Assembly (NCBI GenBank): GCA_041678685.1
Contig: JBAYNV010000008.1
Span: 1-26,493 of the forward strand
Origin: DUPQ01 sp041678685
GTDB taxonomy: Bacteria; Bacillota; Clostridia; DUPQ01
Direction of reading: 5' to 3'
Length of the DNA stretch: 26,493 nt
Under the pieces are notes generated by a model, which was not told the origin of the DNA, did not search any database, and saw only the letters and a list, made by a program, of their open reading frames with translations. This document shows, piece after piece, positions 1-8,175 of this stretch. The translations under genes and the position numbers were made by a program. Position 1 is the first letter of the stretch. Every line of letters begins with the position of its first letter.

Positions 1-1
1 A

Positions 2-688
2 CAGTCGATATTGCAGAAGCTTCACGACCTTGATCTGGAAAATGATACGCTTGTCGTATTCGTGTCAGACCATGGCGAGACACTGTATGATCATGACTGC
101 TATTATGATCATCACAGCATGTATGATAACGTTCTCGTCGTTCCGCTGGCTTTCAGGTTCCCGGGACATGTTCCCACCGGAAAACGTGTGGATGACATAT
201 GCCGTTTACAGGATGTCACTCCGACCGTTCTTGATATAATGGGCATTAAAACAGATATCAATTTCGACGGAAGAAGCCTGTTGCCTCTCGCATTAGGCGA
301 TCCGCTTCCAAAACAGGATGAATTCTATATTACCGAATGCACATGGATGCGTAAGCATGGATGGAGAACGCCTAAGTATAAATACATGAAGGCTCTTGAA
401 CCTGATTTCCACTTCAAACCGGAAATTGAACTTTATGACCTGGAAGAAGACCCGGCGGAATATGTGAATATAGCGGAAATACGCCCTGATATCGTTAAGC
501 TGCTCAATGACAGGATGGAATCCTTCATAGCAAAGCGTAAATCCGAAGTAGGCAGAGAGAATCCTATAGAAATCAATGTTACATGGCACGGGCTGGATAT
601 AGGCCGCGGTTTCAACAGTTCACAGGAGGCATATGAAACTTTGCATATAGGGAGTCCCGGAGCTGCGCAGAAACTGCAGCAAAAATGA
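2..688 (+). CDS. Type I sulfatase, C-terminal part (5' truncated by window edge)
   Basis: This is the C-terminal half of an alkaline-phosphatase-fold sulfatase, which hydrolyses sulfate esters, here probably on a carbohydrate. The reading frame is open to the left edge, so the true start and the catalytic formylglycine motif lie outside the window. Visible are the metal-site segment VSDHGE, followed by a His-Ser-Met-Tyr-Asp stretch and the VVPLAFRFPG strand typical of the family. A C-terminal subdomain reads ELYDLEEDPAEYVNIAE, the usual 'Leu-Tyr-Asp-Leu-x-x-Asp-Pro' turn of sulfatases. It ends in a TGA overlapping the ATGATC just ahead of the next gene, so it is translationally close to the oxidoreductase downstream. 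Its substrate cannot be told from this fragment. The family call is firm. Confidence 0.9.
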   Translation, partial: QSILQKLHDLDLENDTLVVFVSDHGETLYDHDCYYDHHSMYDNVLVVPLAFRFPGHVPTGKRVDDICRLQDVTPTVLDIMGIKTDINFDGRSLLPLALGDPLPKQDEFYITECTWMRKHGWRTPKYKYMKALEPDFHFKPEIELYDLEEDPAEYVNIAEIRPDIVKLLNDRMESFIAKRKSEVGRENPIEINVTWHGLDIGRGFNSSQEAYETLHIGSPGAAQKLQQK

Positions 689-702
689 TCGGAGGCAGAC
701 CA

Positions 703-1713
703 ATGTTAAAAGCTGCTGTCATAGGCATGGGCCATATAGGCCACAATCATGCCACAGCATATATAAGCTGCAAAGAAACAGAACTCGTAGGGGTTTGTGA
801 TATCATACACGACAGAGCTGACGGAGCATCGCGTAAATTCAGCGTACCGGCTTTCTATGATGCGGAAGAAATGCTCAAAGCATTGAAACCGGACATTGTC
901 AGCGTTTCCACAGGCGGTTTCGAATACAGTTCGGATCACTATCTTCCTACTATGCAGGCACTGAAGGCAGGATGCCATGTGCTTACGGAAAAACCCATAT
1001 CCAACGATCTGATGCTCGGGCAGGAAATGGTCGATACAGCAATGAAGCTTGACCGTTGTTTTGCGGTGGATCTGAATCACCGTTTCACCCCTGCTGCAAG
1101 AGCTGCAAAAAAATGGCAGACCGATGGGGCGATAGGAGACCTTCTGTTTTTAAACATGGCTCTCTGGATAGGAAGATTTGAACCTCATTTCGATACCGAA
1201 TTTTATCATTTAAAAGCTCTTAACCCACATTCCTGTGATATTTTGAGATATTTCGGAGGGGATGTGGAAGAGGTGCACTGCTTTGCGATGAAAGCTCCCG
1301 GACGTGACATATATTCGACTGCTTCCATAAACCTCAGGTTTGTTAACGGCGCGGTAGGCCATCTTACCAGCTCATATGACATCAAAAGAGGTCATCCTAT
1401 GGAAAGATGCGAAGTAGCCGGGACAAATGGCAGGCTTATTTTCGAGGATATGTGGAGGGAAGCCACACTTTACCCTGCTGACAGCCTCGAAAAAAGGGTA
1501 TATACAAATCCCGTATTCGGCGGATTCAAGGATTTTTATGATACTTTTGAAGACAGGATACAAACGTTCGTTCATGAAGTCGCAACAGGAGTAAAACCCT
1601 GTGACATAGACGGTTCAGGAAGAGACGGACTGGAAGCAAGCCGCATAATACATGCAGCTATCCGATCCATAAAAACAAACAGGCCTGTATTGGTCAAAGA
1701 TGTAAAAGAATAG
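703..1713 (+). CDS. Gfo/Idh/MocA family oxidoreductase (first copy)
   Basis: This is a predicted NAD(P)-dependent sugar or cyclitol dehydrogenase of 336 residues. The N-terminal Rossmann fold opens with AAVIGMGHIGHNHA (GxGxxG at residues 8-13), and the EKP motif follows at 96-98. DLNHRFTPAA lies at the start of the C-terminal alpha/beta domain, and a histidine in CDILRYFGGDVEEV resembles the family's active-site helix. An upstream in-frame ATG at 685 overlaps the sulfatase stop, but a GGAGG at 691-695 sits 7 bases before the ATG at 703, which I take as the start. The gene lies between two sulfatases and next to a paralogue, suggesting oxidation or epimerisation of the desulfated sugar. The substrate is unknown; family members use inositols, glucose-fructose, UDP-sugars or aminosugars. 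Confidence 0.88.
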   Translation: MLKAAVIGMGHIGHNHATAYISCKETELVGVCDIIHDRADGASRKFSVPAFYDAEEMLKALKPDIVSVSTGGFEYSSDHYLPTMQALKAGCHVLTEKPISNDLMLGQEMVDTAMKLDRCFAVDLNHRFTPAARAAKKWQTDGAIGDLLFLNMALWIGRFEPHFDTEFYHLKALNPHSCDILRYFGGDVEEVHCFAMKAPGRDIYSTASINLRFVNGAVGHLTSSYDIKRGHPMERCEVAGTNGRLIFEDMWREATLYPADSLEKRVYTNPVFGGFKDFYDTFEDRIQTFVHEVATGVKPCDIDGSGRDGLEASRIIHAAIRSIKTNRPVLVKDVKE

Positions 1714-1723
1714 GAGAATCAAA

Positions 1724-2833
1724 ATGGCAATAAAAATAGGAATAGTAGGTATGGGCGGCATAGGAAACACACATGCCCGTGTTTATAAAAACGATCCTCT
1801 TGCACAGCTTGTCGCAGTATGCGATGTCCAGAAGGACAGAGCTGATAAAGCAGGCGCTGAGCATGGAGCGGAAGTTTTCTATACTCAGAAGGATATGATG
1901 GATGCGCATCCTGAACTTGATCTCATCGATGTGACAACATCAGGGTTTGACAATGGGTCATGGCATTATGAACCTGTTATGATGTCTTTGAATGCAGGAT
2001 ATAACACATTCGTTGAAAAGCCGATATCCAATAACAATGATGAAGCAAGGGAAATGGTCATCACAGCTCAGAAAAAAGGTCTTTATCTCGGATGCGACCT
2101 GAACCATGGCTTCACAGCTCCCGCTGACAAAGCAAGAGAGCTCATAAAGGATGGTAAGATCGGAGAACCGGTATATATCCTTCATAAAGTAGGATTCAAC
2201 GGATCAGAGCTGAATTACAAAGCTCCTTCAAAGGAAGGCCCGATGAAGAGATTTGAAGGCCCGTATTCCCACGCATATGCATTTCTTTCACATCCTTTCT
2301 CACTGATGAGAAGCTTTGGCGGAGACATCACTCATGTACAGGCATTCTTTGATAAACCGGGATGCCGCAAGAGCGGAAATGACCTTATGTGGTCAATAAA
2401 TGGCATTAATGTAAAATATCAGAATGGCAGTATAGGATATCTTCTTTCTCAAAGAGGAGATGCAATGTACGGTCTGGGCGGATGGTGGAGTTTTGAAATG
2501 GCCGGAACAAAGGGAACATTCTGCATAGAAAACTGTGTTGAGAAATTATACTACTGGGACGGCGCAAAACCCGCATCTATGGGAACGATGCAGCCTGAAG
2601 TATTCGATTTCCAGAATAAGGATTTCGGTACGACATTCAAGACAAGGCTTCATGCATTCCTTGAAGACATGACAAACAAAATACCTCCGGAGCATATCCG
2701 CGGATCAGGAAGAGACGCTCTGGCAACATTGGAATATACCGTTGCCGCTATACAGTCATTTGAATCAGGCGGAGAACTTGTACGTCCGCGCGCCCTGCCT
2801 CCAATGCATGGCACACCCGGATTTGTAGTGTGA
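1724..2833 (+). CDS. Gfo/Idh/MocA family oxidoreductase (second copy)
   Basis: This is a 369-residue predicted NAD(P)-dependent oxidoreductase, a paralogue of the gene just upstream. It has the dinucleotide-binding IGIVGMGGIGNTHA at its N terminus, EKP at residues 98-100 and DLNHGFTAPA near 125-134. Near the C terminus is GSGRDAL, matching GSGRDGL in the first copy. An insert around residues 160-185 is absent from the first copy, so the two have diverged in the substrate domain. AGGAGA lies about 7 bases before the ATG, and the gene starts 10 bases after the previous stop. Tandem, divergent dehydrogenases of this family often act on successive intermediates or form a heteromer; which applies here is inference. 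Confidence 0.88.
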   Translation: MAIKIGIVGMGGIGNTHARVYKNDPLAQLVAVCDVQKDRADKAGAEHGAEVFYTQKDMMDAHPELDLIDVTTSGFDNGSWHYEPVMMSLNAGYNTFVEKPISNNNDEAREMVITAQKKGLYLGCDLNHGFTAPADKARELIKDGKIGEPVYILHKVGFNGSELNYKAPSKEGPMKRFEGPYSHAYAFLSHPFSLMRSFGGDITHVQAFFDKPGCRKSGNDLMWSINGINVKYQNGSIGYLLSQRGDAMYGLGGWWSFEMAGTKGTFCIENCVEKLYYWDGAKPASMGTMQPEVFDFQNKDFGTTFKTRLHAFLEDMTNKIPPEHIRGSGRDALATLEYTVAAIQSFESGGELVRPRALPPMHGTPGFVV

Positions 2834-2835
2834 TC

Positions 2836-4230
2836 ATGGGCAGACCAAATATACTGCTGTTTCTTGCGGATCAGCACAGATACGACTGTGTAGGAAATTC
2901 GCATAAATATCCGGTAAAAACACCTTGTATAGATAAACTCGGAGAAGAAGGCGCGGTTTTCGACTGCGCCTTTTCTCCTACACCGGTATGCGCTCCTGCC
3001 CGTCAGTCTTTTCTGTCGGGATCAAGAGCGGAATCGTTTGGCGCCGTGTGGAACTATAACTTCATACCCACCAATACGATCAAACCTACCGATTGGAACT
3101 TCACTACAGAACTGGCAAAGACCGGATATACCAACATTTTTATCGGCGCATGGGATGCATCGGTTTATGAAGCGGAAAAATTCGGTTTTCACCGAGTTTA
3201 TCCCTCGAGGGATTACAATCTGTACCTGAAGGAAAGGTATCCTGAAATCAAATACTTCAACAGCTGGTTTGGTGAAGAATGCCTTCTGCCCCTTATGGAC
3301 ACGAGAGCAAATTACTTTGCTGACAAAGCATGCAGTGAAATAGACAAATTAAAGAATGACAAGGATCCATGGTTTATTTGGGTAGACGGAGTGGACCCAC
3401 ACCTTCCTTGCAGGCCGAGCGCACCTTACTTTGAAATGTATGATCCGAAGAAGATCCCCATGTGGGAAGGTTTTCACGATACATTTGAAAACAAACCCTA
3501 TATACAGAAGCAGCAGCTTCTCAACTGGAGACTGGAAGACATGACATGGGAAGACTGGTCTTCGACAGTATCATGCTATTATGGGATGATCTCACAGGTA
3601 GACAATGCTTTTGGCAGGATCATGGATGCTCTTAAAAAATCCGGGCAGGAAGAAAATACTCTTGTTATATATACTTCGGATCACGGTGATATGTGCGGAT
3701 CTCACGGTATGATAGACAAGCACTATGTGCTTTATGATGACCTGCTTCATGTTCCTATGATAATGAGGTTTCCCGCAGTTATAAAACCCGGTTCCAGGAT
3801 CGATAAATTCGTTCATAATGCGCTGGATCTTGCTCCGACCATATGCGAGCTCTGCGGACTGGATCCTAATGATAAATGGCACGGCCGTTCACTGGTCCCT
3901 TTGCTTGATGACAGCAGAATGACCGCCTCGACAGCTCCATTTGAGGATTTCATAGTATCCGGACAGAATGGGCAGCAGTTTGGAAGCTTCACGCAAAGAG
4001 CGATACGGACAAGAACATATAAGTATATCTGGAACCTCACCGATAAAGATGAGTTTTATGACCTTTCTTTGGATCCAGGTGAGCTTCATAATATGATAGA
4101 CGACTTGAGATATTCGGATATGATATCGGATCTTAGGAAACAACTGAAAAAGGAACTCATGCGATGCAGAGATCCTTTTGTAAAGAGCGGCTGGCTGAAC
4201 CGTCAGTTGGACGAAAATGTGAAGTTATAG
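2836..4230 (+). CDS. Type I sulfatase, formylglycine (Cys-type)
   Basis: This is a complete sulfatase of about 464 residues. The signature Cys-x-Pro-x-Arg reads PVCAPARQSFLSG at about residues 50-62, with the Cys predicted to be converted to formylglycine by a maturase (in anaerobes a radical-SAM anSME, not seen here). Metal ligands are suggested by ILLFLADQHRYD at the N terminus and TSDHGDMCGSHG in the middle. The C-terminal subdomain has DEFYDLSLDPGELHNMIDD. No signal peptide is visible, so it probably acts in the cytoplasm on imported sulfated sugars. Start choice is uncertain: a GTG at 2830 overlaps the previous stop and the ATG at 2836 follows; neither has a strong ribosome site, which suggests translational coupling. 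It ends 7 bases from the convergent mutarotase gene with no terminator visible. Confidence 0.93.
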   Translation: MGRPNILLFLADQHRYDCVGNSHKYPVKTPCIDKLGEEGAVFDCAFSPTPVCAPARQSFLSGSRAESFGAVWNYNFIPTNTIKPTDWNFTTELAKTGYTNIFIGAWDASVYEAEKFGFHRVYPSRDYNLYLKERYPEIKYFNSWFGEECLLPLMDTRANYFADKACSEIDKLKNDKDPWFIWVDGVDPHLPCRPSAPYFEMYDPKKIPMWEGFHDTFENKPYIQKQQLLNWRLEDMTWEDWSSTVSCYYGMISQVDNAFGRIMDALKKSGQEENTLVIYTSDHGDMCGSHGMIDKHYVLYDDLLHVPMIMRFPAVIKPGSRIDKFVHNALDLAPTICELCGLDPNDKWHGRSLVPLLDDSRMTASTAPFEDFIVSGQNGQQFGSFTQRAIRTRTYKYIWNLTDKDEFYDLSLDPGELHNMIDDLRYSDMISDLRKQLKKELMRCRDPFVKSGWLNRQLDENVKL

Positions 4231-4237
4231 GGCTGCT

Positions 4238-4555
4238 TCATTCCATAAAAAATACTTGTTTCATCAGAGGCTGAGCGCCTGTGAGAGGATCCATGTCCAT
4301 GACCATTACATCTTTCATATATATGTTCCATTTATCTACCAGAGGGCTTTCTGCCTGTACTTTTGCCGCATACTCGATTCCCCTGCTGCATTCATAATAT
4401 CCGAAAAGGTCATGCCCGTTGTTCCAGATAGTATAATTTTTTATTCCGGCCTTTTTTAAGAGTTCCAGCATTTCAGGCCATATCTCATTATGTCTTTTGA
4501 TGTACTCATCAAGTTTACCGTCAAGCACTCGTGCTCTCCATGCATATCTTTCCAT
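4238..4555 (-). CDS. L-rhamnose mutarotase family protein (RhaM/DUF718)
   Basis: This 105-residue protein matches the small ferredoxin-like L-rhamnose mutarotase family in length and layout. It has an N-terminal Arg-rich strand, then EYIKRHNEIWPEMLELLKKAG with the conserved His-x-x-x-Trp-Pro, then NYTIWNNGHDLFGYYE. Family members interconvert alpha and beta anomers of L-rhamnose or of related 6-deoxy sugars such as L-fucose, so the exact sugar is not fixed. AGGAG lies about 8 bases upstream of the ATG. It follows the DHH phosphoesterase gene by 20 bases on the same strand, so it is probably co-transcribed with it, but its function fits better with the sulfatase/dehydrogenase operon it converges on. 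Confidence 0.85.
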   Translation of the reverse strand: MERYAWRARVLDGKLDEYIKRHNEIWPEMLELLKKAGIKNYTIWNNGHDLFGYYECSRGIEYAAKVQAESPLVDKWNIYMKDVMVMDMDPLTGAQPLMKQVFFME

Positions 4556-4575
4556 AAATACCTGCTCCTATTATG

Positions 4576-5490
4576 TTATTTTTTATTTAGTTTTACTAAA
4601 AGCTCTTCCAATATGGTACCTGCTATACTGTTGGGTACCTGGCATGTTCCGGCATTCTTATGCCCGCCTCCGCCATATGTATGACATATGTCACCTATAT
4701 TCACATCAGAGGATCTGTCGACTATCGATTTGCCTACCGCGAAAACCGTATTCCTCTTTTTTAGCCCCCACATCTCATGGACTGAAATCTTTGCCTGAGG
4801 ATACATCGCATATACATAAAAACGGTTTCCTGCGAATACCGGATCTTCGTTCTTCAGGTGCAGTACCACAACATCGCCTACTATCTCATGGACCTTTTTG
4901 ATCTGAGCGGCAAACAGGTCTTTCTGCTCAAAATACAGATCCACTCTTTCCTTTACGTCGGGATGCTGCAGTATTTCATCTATAGTATGGTCAGAACAAA
5001 AATCTATGAGCTTCATCATAAGATCATAATTGGATACCCTGAAATTTTTAAATCTGCCTAAGCCCGTCCTGGCATCCATGATGTAGCTCAGCAGGATCCA
5101 TCCGTGAGGATCTGTTATATCATCAAGAGTATACTGGGCATTGTCAGCTTTATCCACCGCATCCATCAGTTCTTTTGTTATGTGCTTGAGTTTGCCGGCA
5201 CCGCCGAAATAATTATATACTACCCTTGCTGTTGAAGGCGCATCAGGTAAATTGATATAGTTTTTGTATTTATTATCAGCTTCGCTTATGTGATGGTCAA
5301 AAGCAAGATGAACTCCAGGCTGATAAGGGACATTCGTTGTTATATCCATATCGGATACATCGATCATTCCATCCTGCATATCCTTAGGATGAACGAACAT
5401 AATGTCCTCTAACATATCCAGTTCTTTTAAAATCATAGCACAGGCAAGTCCATCAAAATCACTTCTTGTAATCAAACGATATCTGCTCAC
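4576..5490 (-). CDS. DHH/DHHA1 family phosphoesterase
   Basis: This is a 304-residue member of the DHH superfamily (exopolyphosphatase, nano-RNase/pAp-phosphatase or related hydrolases). Metal-binding motifs are visible: SDFDG at residues 10-14, the FDHH at 64-67 that names the family, and a later Asp in DAVDKADNAQ. The C-terminal DHHA1 substrate domain ends in GGGGHKNAGTCQ. The start is a GTG, chosen because a GGAGG lies 7 bases before it and because it begins the conserved RLITRSDFDG strand. A good SigA promoter lies at 5524-5552. Members in Firmicutes degrade short oligoribonucleotides or cyclic-dinucleotide products, but the sequence alone does not separate these from polyphosphatase activity. 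Confidence 0.88.
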   Translation of the reverse strand: MSRYRLITRSDFDGLACAMILKELDMLEDIMFVHPKDMQDGMIDVSDMDITTNVPYQPGVHLAFDHHISEADNKYKNYINLPDAPSTARVVYNYFGGAGKLKHITKELMDAVDKADNAQYTLDDITDPHGWILLSYIMDARTGLGRFKNFRVSNYDLMMKLIDFCSDHTIDEILQHPDVKERVDLYFEQKDLFAAQIKKVHEIVGDVVVLHLKNEDPVFAGNRFYVYAMYPQAKISVHEMWGLKKRNTVFAVGKSIVDRSSDVNIGDICHTYGGGGHKNAGTCQVPNSIAGTILEELLVKLNKK

Positions 5491-5523
5491 TGTACTGCCT
5501 CCAATAAAATCACGTATTAATAT

Positions 5524-5552
5524 ATTCTAAGTTATATACCTAAAAATGACAA
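5524..5552 (-). promoter_or_regulatory. SigA-type promoter for the DHH phosphoesterase gene
   Basis: On the minus strand TTGTCA (5547-5552) and TAGAAT (5524-5529) are separated by 17 bases. It sits about 35 bases before the GTG start and has no competing gene, so it probably drives the DHH-mutarotase pair. Confidence 0.65.
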
Positions 5553-5591
5553 GTGCATTTTTGCGCGGAATTCTGCTTACAGTTTCATATT

Positions 5592-7187
5592 TTACTCTAC
5601 AAGCGCGAAACCTGTCGCTGAAAAATATACAGGTTCAGCGTTTTCATCTGTTTCATAACTTACATATGTAAGATATATAACGACATCGTCTGCGACTCTG
5701 ATGATCATATCGCTGTCATCATCATCAGATACGATCGACAGTATCTGTTTTTCAATATCGTATGAGACATCGTCTATGACTATTTCGAAATCTTCATTGT
5801 TATATGCATCGATTACAAAGTATTTTGAATAACCTTCTATATCGATCTCATCATGAAATGCATTTTCGCTCACATATGTATGCCTGCTTTGATCATCATT
5901 ACCGTATTCGTCTATTCTCTCGAAACCGAATATCACGTAGAAACTCGAATTCTCATCGAGATAGCCGGGCATTTTATCCTCATATATGATCTCTTCATAT
6001 GCACTTGTTATCGCTCTTTTATCCTCTTTTGATATATTACCGTTAGGTATTATCTTACCGTCAGCGAACATATCATTCCTCTTCAGGATGCTCTCAAGCC
6101 TTATTGTCTGTTCATAGATCGGTATATCGATAGCATTCAGAGGACCTACCGATGACAGAAGACAAATGACTGCAAAAGCAAGTATCACATATTTTATATG
6201 TTTTCCTTTCTTTATAAGAGAAACTATTATGAAAGCAGATGCTATCAGGTTGAATATTATAGATATCCATCTTGATACTGTCAGTCCGTATGCATCGAAT
6301 CTTATCCATACGGCTACTCCCTGCGCGCATAGTATCGGTATCATGAAATATCCACCGTATTTCATGAAAAAGTTCACAAACTTATTATCATAACTGCCCA
6401 GTGTGAGATAGAAGAATATATAGAACAGGGATGCAAGCGAAGCGAACAGGTTTATCTGCCCTCCAGGCATATTCCATGTAATAAGTATTTTTGTCAGATA
6501 TGCATACAGCACAGCAAGCAGGAGGCCATATATGGGAAGCGCGACATACATAACAAGCACTTTGAATATCTTTGGCAGTGTTATTGCCTGGCCTTTCCGC
6601 GGAAGCAGGGCTATGAACATATTGAAGAACAGAACGATAAATGCAAAAAACGCTGTTATCAGATACCAGTTCTCCTCTGATGGCAATTCGACGATAAGGT
6701 AATTGACTGCAAGAAGGCATATCGCTATACCTGCGAAAAACAAAGCGGAAACAAGACCTGAAAAGAAACCGCTTTTCAATATCTGAGGCAGTACCATTTC
6801 CCTGTTGACCTGCGTATCATACATGAAGTAGACTGCTGCTATCATAAAGACGACTATCAGCCCTGCCCATGCAAGAAAAACATATGAGTCAGATGTAAGA
6901 TCATTGATCAGAAAATAGCACGGTACAGAAGTAACTGCACAGGTTATGGACTGTATGAGATCCGCTCTTTTTGAAAAATCATATCTTATGCTCATAAACT
7001 CACAGGCAACAGATAAGATAACAGCGAAAACAAGTGAAAGTATCACCTTTAAAACTGTTTCATCCGCAAAATCAAATATCGTCTGTAAGGACGCAAGTAT
7101 GAAAATGAGAATACTCCCGTAAAAAGGAATGACAAATCTTGATATACCTTCTTTGATATTGCCAAAAATGTATTTGAATATCTTCAT
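5592..7187 (-). CDS. DUF4153-type polytopic membrane protein
   Basis: This is a 531-residue integral membrane protein. Roughly the first 350 residues hold about ten hydrophobic segments. A segment with AYGLTVSRW, then GPLNAIDIPIYEQTIRLESI, matches the layout of DUF4153 proteins, where an Asn-Ala pair precedes a long soluble tail. The last ~160 residues are hydrophilic, rich in Asp, Glu and Tyr, and probably extracytoplasmic. An in-frame start 21 bases upstream is possible, but AAGGAGG stands 5 bases before the ATG at 7187. Function is unknown for the family. It has its own promoter at 7288-7316, so it is probably not part of the heliorhodopsin unit. Confidence 0.82.
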   Translation of the reverse strand: MKIFKYIFGNIKEGISRFVIPFYGSILIFILASLQTIFDFADETVLKVILSLVFAVILSVACEFMSIRYDFSKRADLIQSITCAVTSVPCYFLINDLTSDSYVFLAWAGLIVVFMIAAVYFMYDTQVNREMVLPQILKSGFFSGLVSALFFAGIAICLLAVNYLIVELPSEENWYLITAFFAFIVLFFNMFIALLPRKGQAITLPKIFKVLVMYVALPIYGLLLAVLYAYLTKILITWNMPGGQINLFASLASLFYIFFYLTLGSYDNKFVNFFMKYGGYFMIPILCAQGVAVWIRFDAYGLTVSRWISIIFNLIASAFIIVSLIKKGKHIKYVILAFAVICLLSSVGPLNAIDIPIYEQTIRLESILKRNDMFADGKIIPNGNISKEDKRAITSAYEEIIYEDKMPGYLDENSSFYVIFGFERIDEYGNDDQSRHTYVSENAFHDEIDIEGYSKYFVIDAYNNEDFEIVIDDVSYDIEKQILSIVSDDDDSDMIIRVADDVVIYLTYVSYETDENAEPVYFSATGFALVE

Positions 7188-7287
7188 GTACCCTCCTTGG
7201 ATCCACATATGTCACACAGATCATGAGCGATCCTTAGGATGTTCAGGCCGCTGTGCGTATCAAAATCAAATAATCATGTATGTTATA

Positions 7288-7316
7288 ATCTTACACCAGC
7301 ATCGGTATGATATCAA
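7288..7316 (-). promoter_or_regulatory. SigA-type promoter for the DUF4153 gene
   Basis: Minus-strand TTGATA (7311-7316) and TAAGAT (7288-7293) are 17 bases apart, in the gap between the TspO-like gene and the DUF4153 gene. The leader would be about 90 bases and contains a small palindrome ATCCTAAGGAT near 7229-7239, of unknown meaning. Confidence 0.6.
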
Positions 7317-7320
7317 CCGG

Positions 7321-8124
7321 TCATTTCTCTTTCATCTTTCTGATCGAATCAAAAACATATACTGCAACACCTATAAGGAGAGCTATGCATATTATAACGG
7401 CCGCTATGACACCGGTATAGCGCAGGGCAAATCCGTCTGCGCTCGTATGTTTGATAAGAATACCTATGTAAGCCCATACGAGCACTAAAATATATGCGAC
7501 GCTCTTGTATGCGATAGCCGTAAGCGATCCTATGACCGCTCCTGCCGCTATCATGATCACAGCCCATACCGGTTCGCTTATACCAAATCCGTTCCACCCC
7601 ATGCTTACGAGAAGTACGGTTATATTTGCTATGGCCGCTACGGTTATCCAGCCGTGATACACCATGAAAGGCATCCTTACAAGCCACTTTTCCTTATCTG
7701 TAAGCTTCTCTTTGACCATTATTCCATTTATCCAGATCAGGCATATAAGTATTGCCAGCATGAAAATAAGCGAAAGAGCTATGAGGTCATAATGCCATGC
7801 GAATATCCATGCGGTATTTGCTAATGAGGATATTGAAAATAATATGCCTACTTTGTTCAATAAATTATCTTTGACCGTATCATTACTGCTTTTCAGAAGG
7901 CCTGCCTGATAAAGGGTGAAAGCCGCAAGTGCGACATATATCACTCCCCAGATGGTAAATGTAATGCCTGCAGGCGCGAATAAATTATCATATACCAAAG
8001 ACACATCCCCTGTCGTGATGCCGTTGAGCGGAAGGATATTGGCAATAGCATTTGCCCCGATCATCAACAGAAAAGTAATGATCACAAGCACTTTGACTGT
8101 ATTACGGTATGATTTTGCGTCCAT
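7321..8124 (-). CDS. TspO/MBR-like (tryptophan-rich sensory-type) membrane protein
   Basis: This is a 267-residue polytopic membrane protein with seven or so hydrophobic helices. Near residues 50-65 it has FAPAGITFTIWGVIYVAL, the Pro-...-Phe-x-x-x-Trp-x-x-x-Tyr pattern that opens TspO/MBR proteins, and further on ANTAWIFAW, like the Asn-x-x-Trp of TspO helix 3. Classical TspO has five helices and about 160 residues, so this is the longer variant common in Firmicutes, often annotated only as tryptophan-rich sensory protein. TspO proteins bind tetrapyrroles and respond to light or oxygen in some bacteria; this member's ligand is unknown. AGGGGGT precedes the ATG. It follows the heliorhodopsin by 51 bases with no terminator, so the two are probably co-transcribed. 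Confidence 0.75.
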   Translation of the reverse strand: MDAKSYRNTVKVLVIITFLLMIGANAIANILPLNGITTGDVSLVYDNLFAPAGITFTIWGVIYVALAAFTLYQAGLLKSSNDTVKDNLLNKVGILFSISSLANTAWIFAWHYDLIALSLIFMLAILICLIWINGIMVKEKLTDKEKWLVRMPFMVYHGWITVAAIANITVLLVSMGWNGFGISEPVWAVIMIAAGAVIGSLTAIAYKSVAYILVLVWAYIGILIKHTSADGFALRYTGVIAAVIICIALLIGVAVYVFDSIRKMKEK

Positions 8125-8175
8125 ATGGATACCCCCTGTTAATTAAGTGATTTTATGTAAATAGATCCTGACAGA

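Noticed and set aside
4497..4901. Plus-strand frame of 134 codons opposite the DHH and mutarotase genes
   Set aside because: Antisense shadow: low-complexity translation without domain or ribosome site, over two genes with clear motifs.
7129..7488. Plus-strand frame of 119 codons over the DUF4153 start and TspO-like end
   Set aside because: It is antisense to two well supported genes and their promoter, has no ribosome site and a composition unlike real proteins here.
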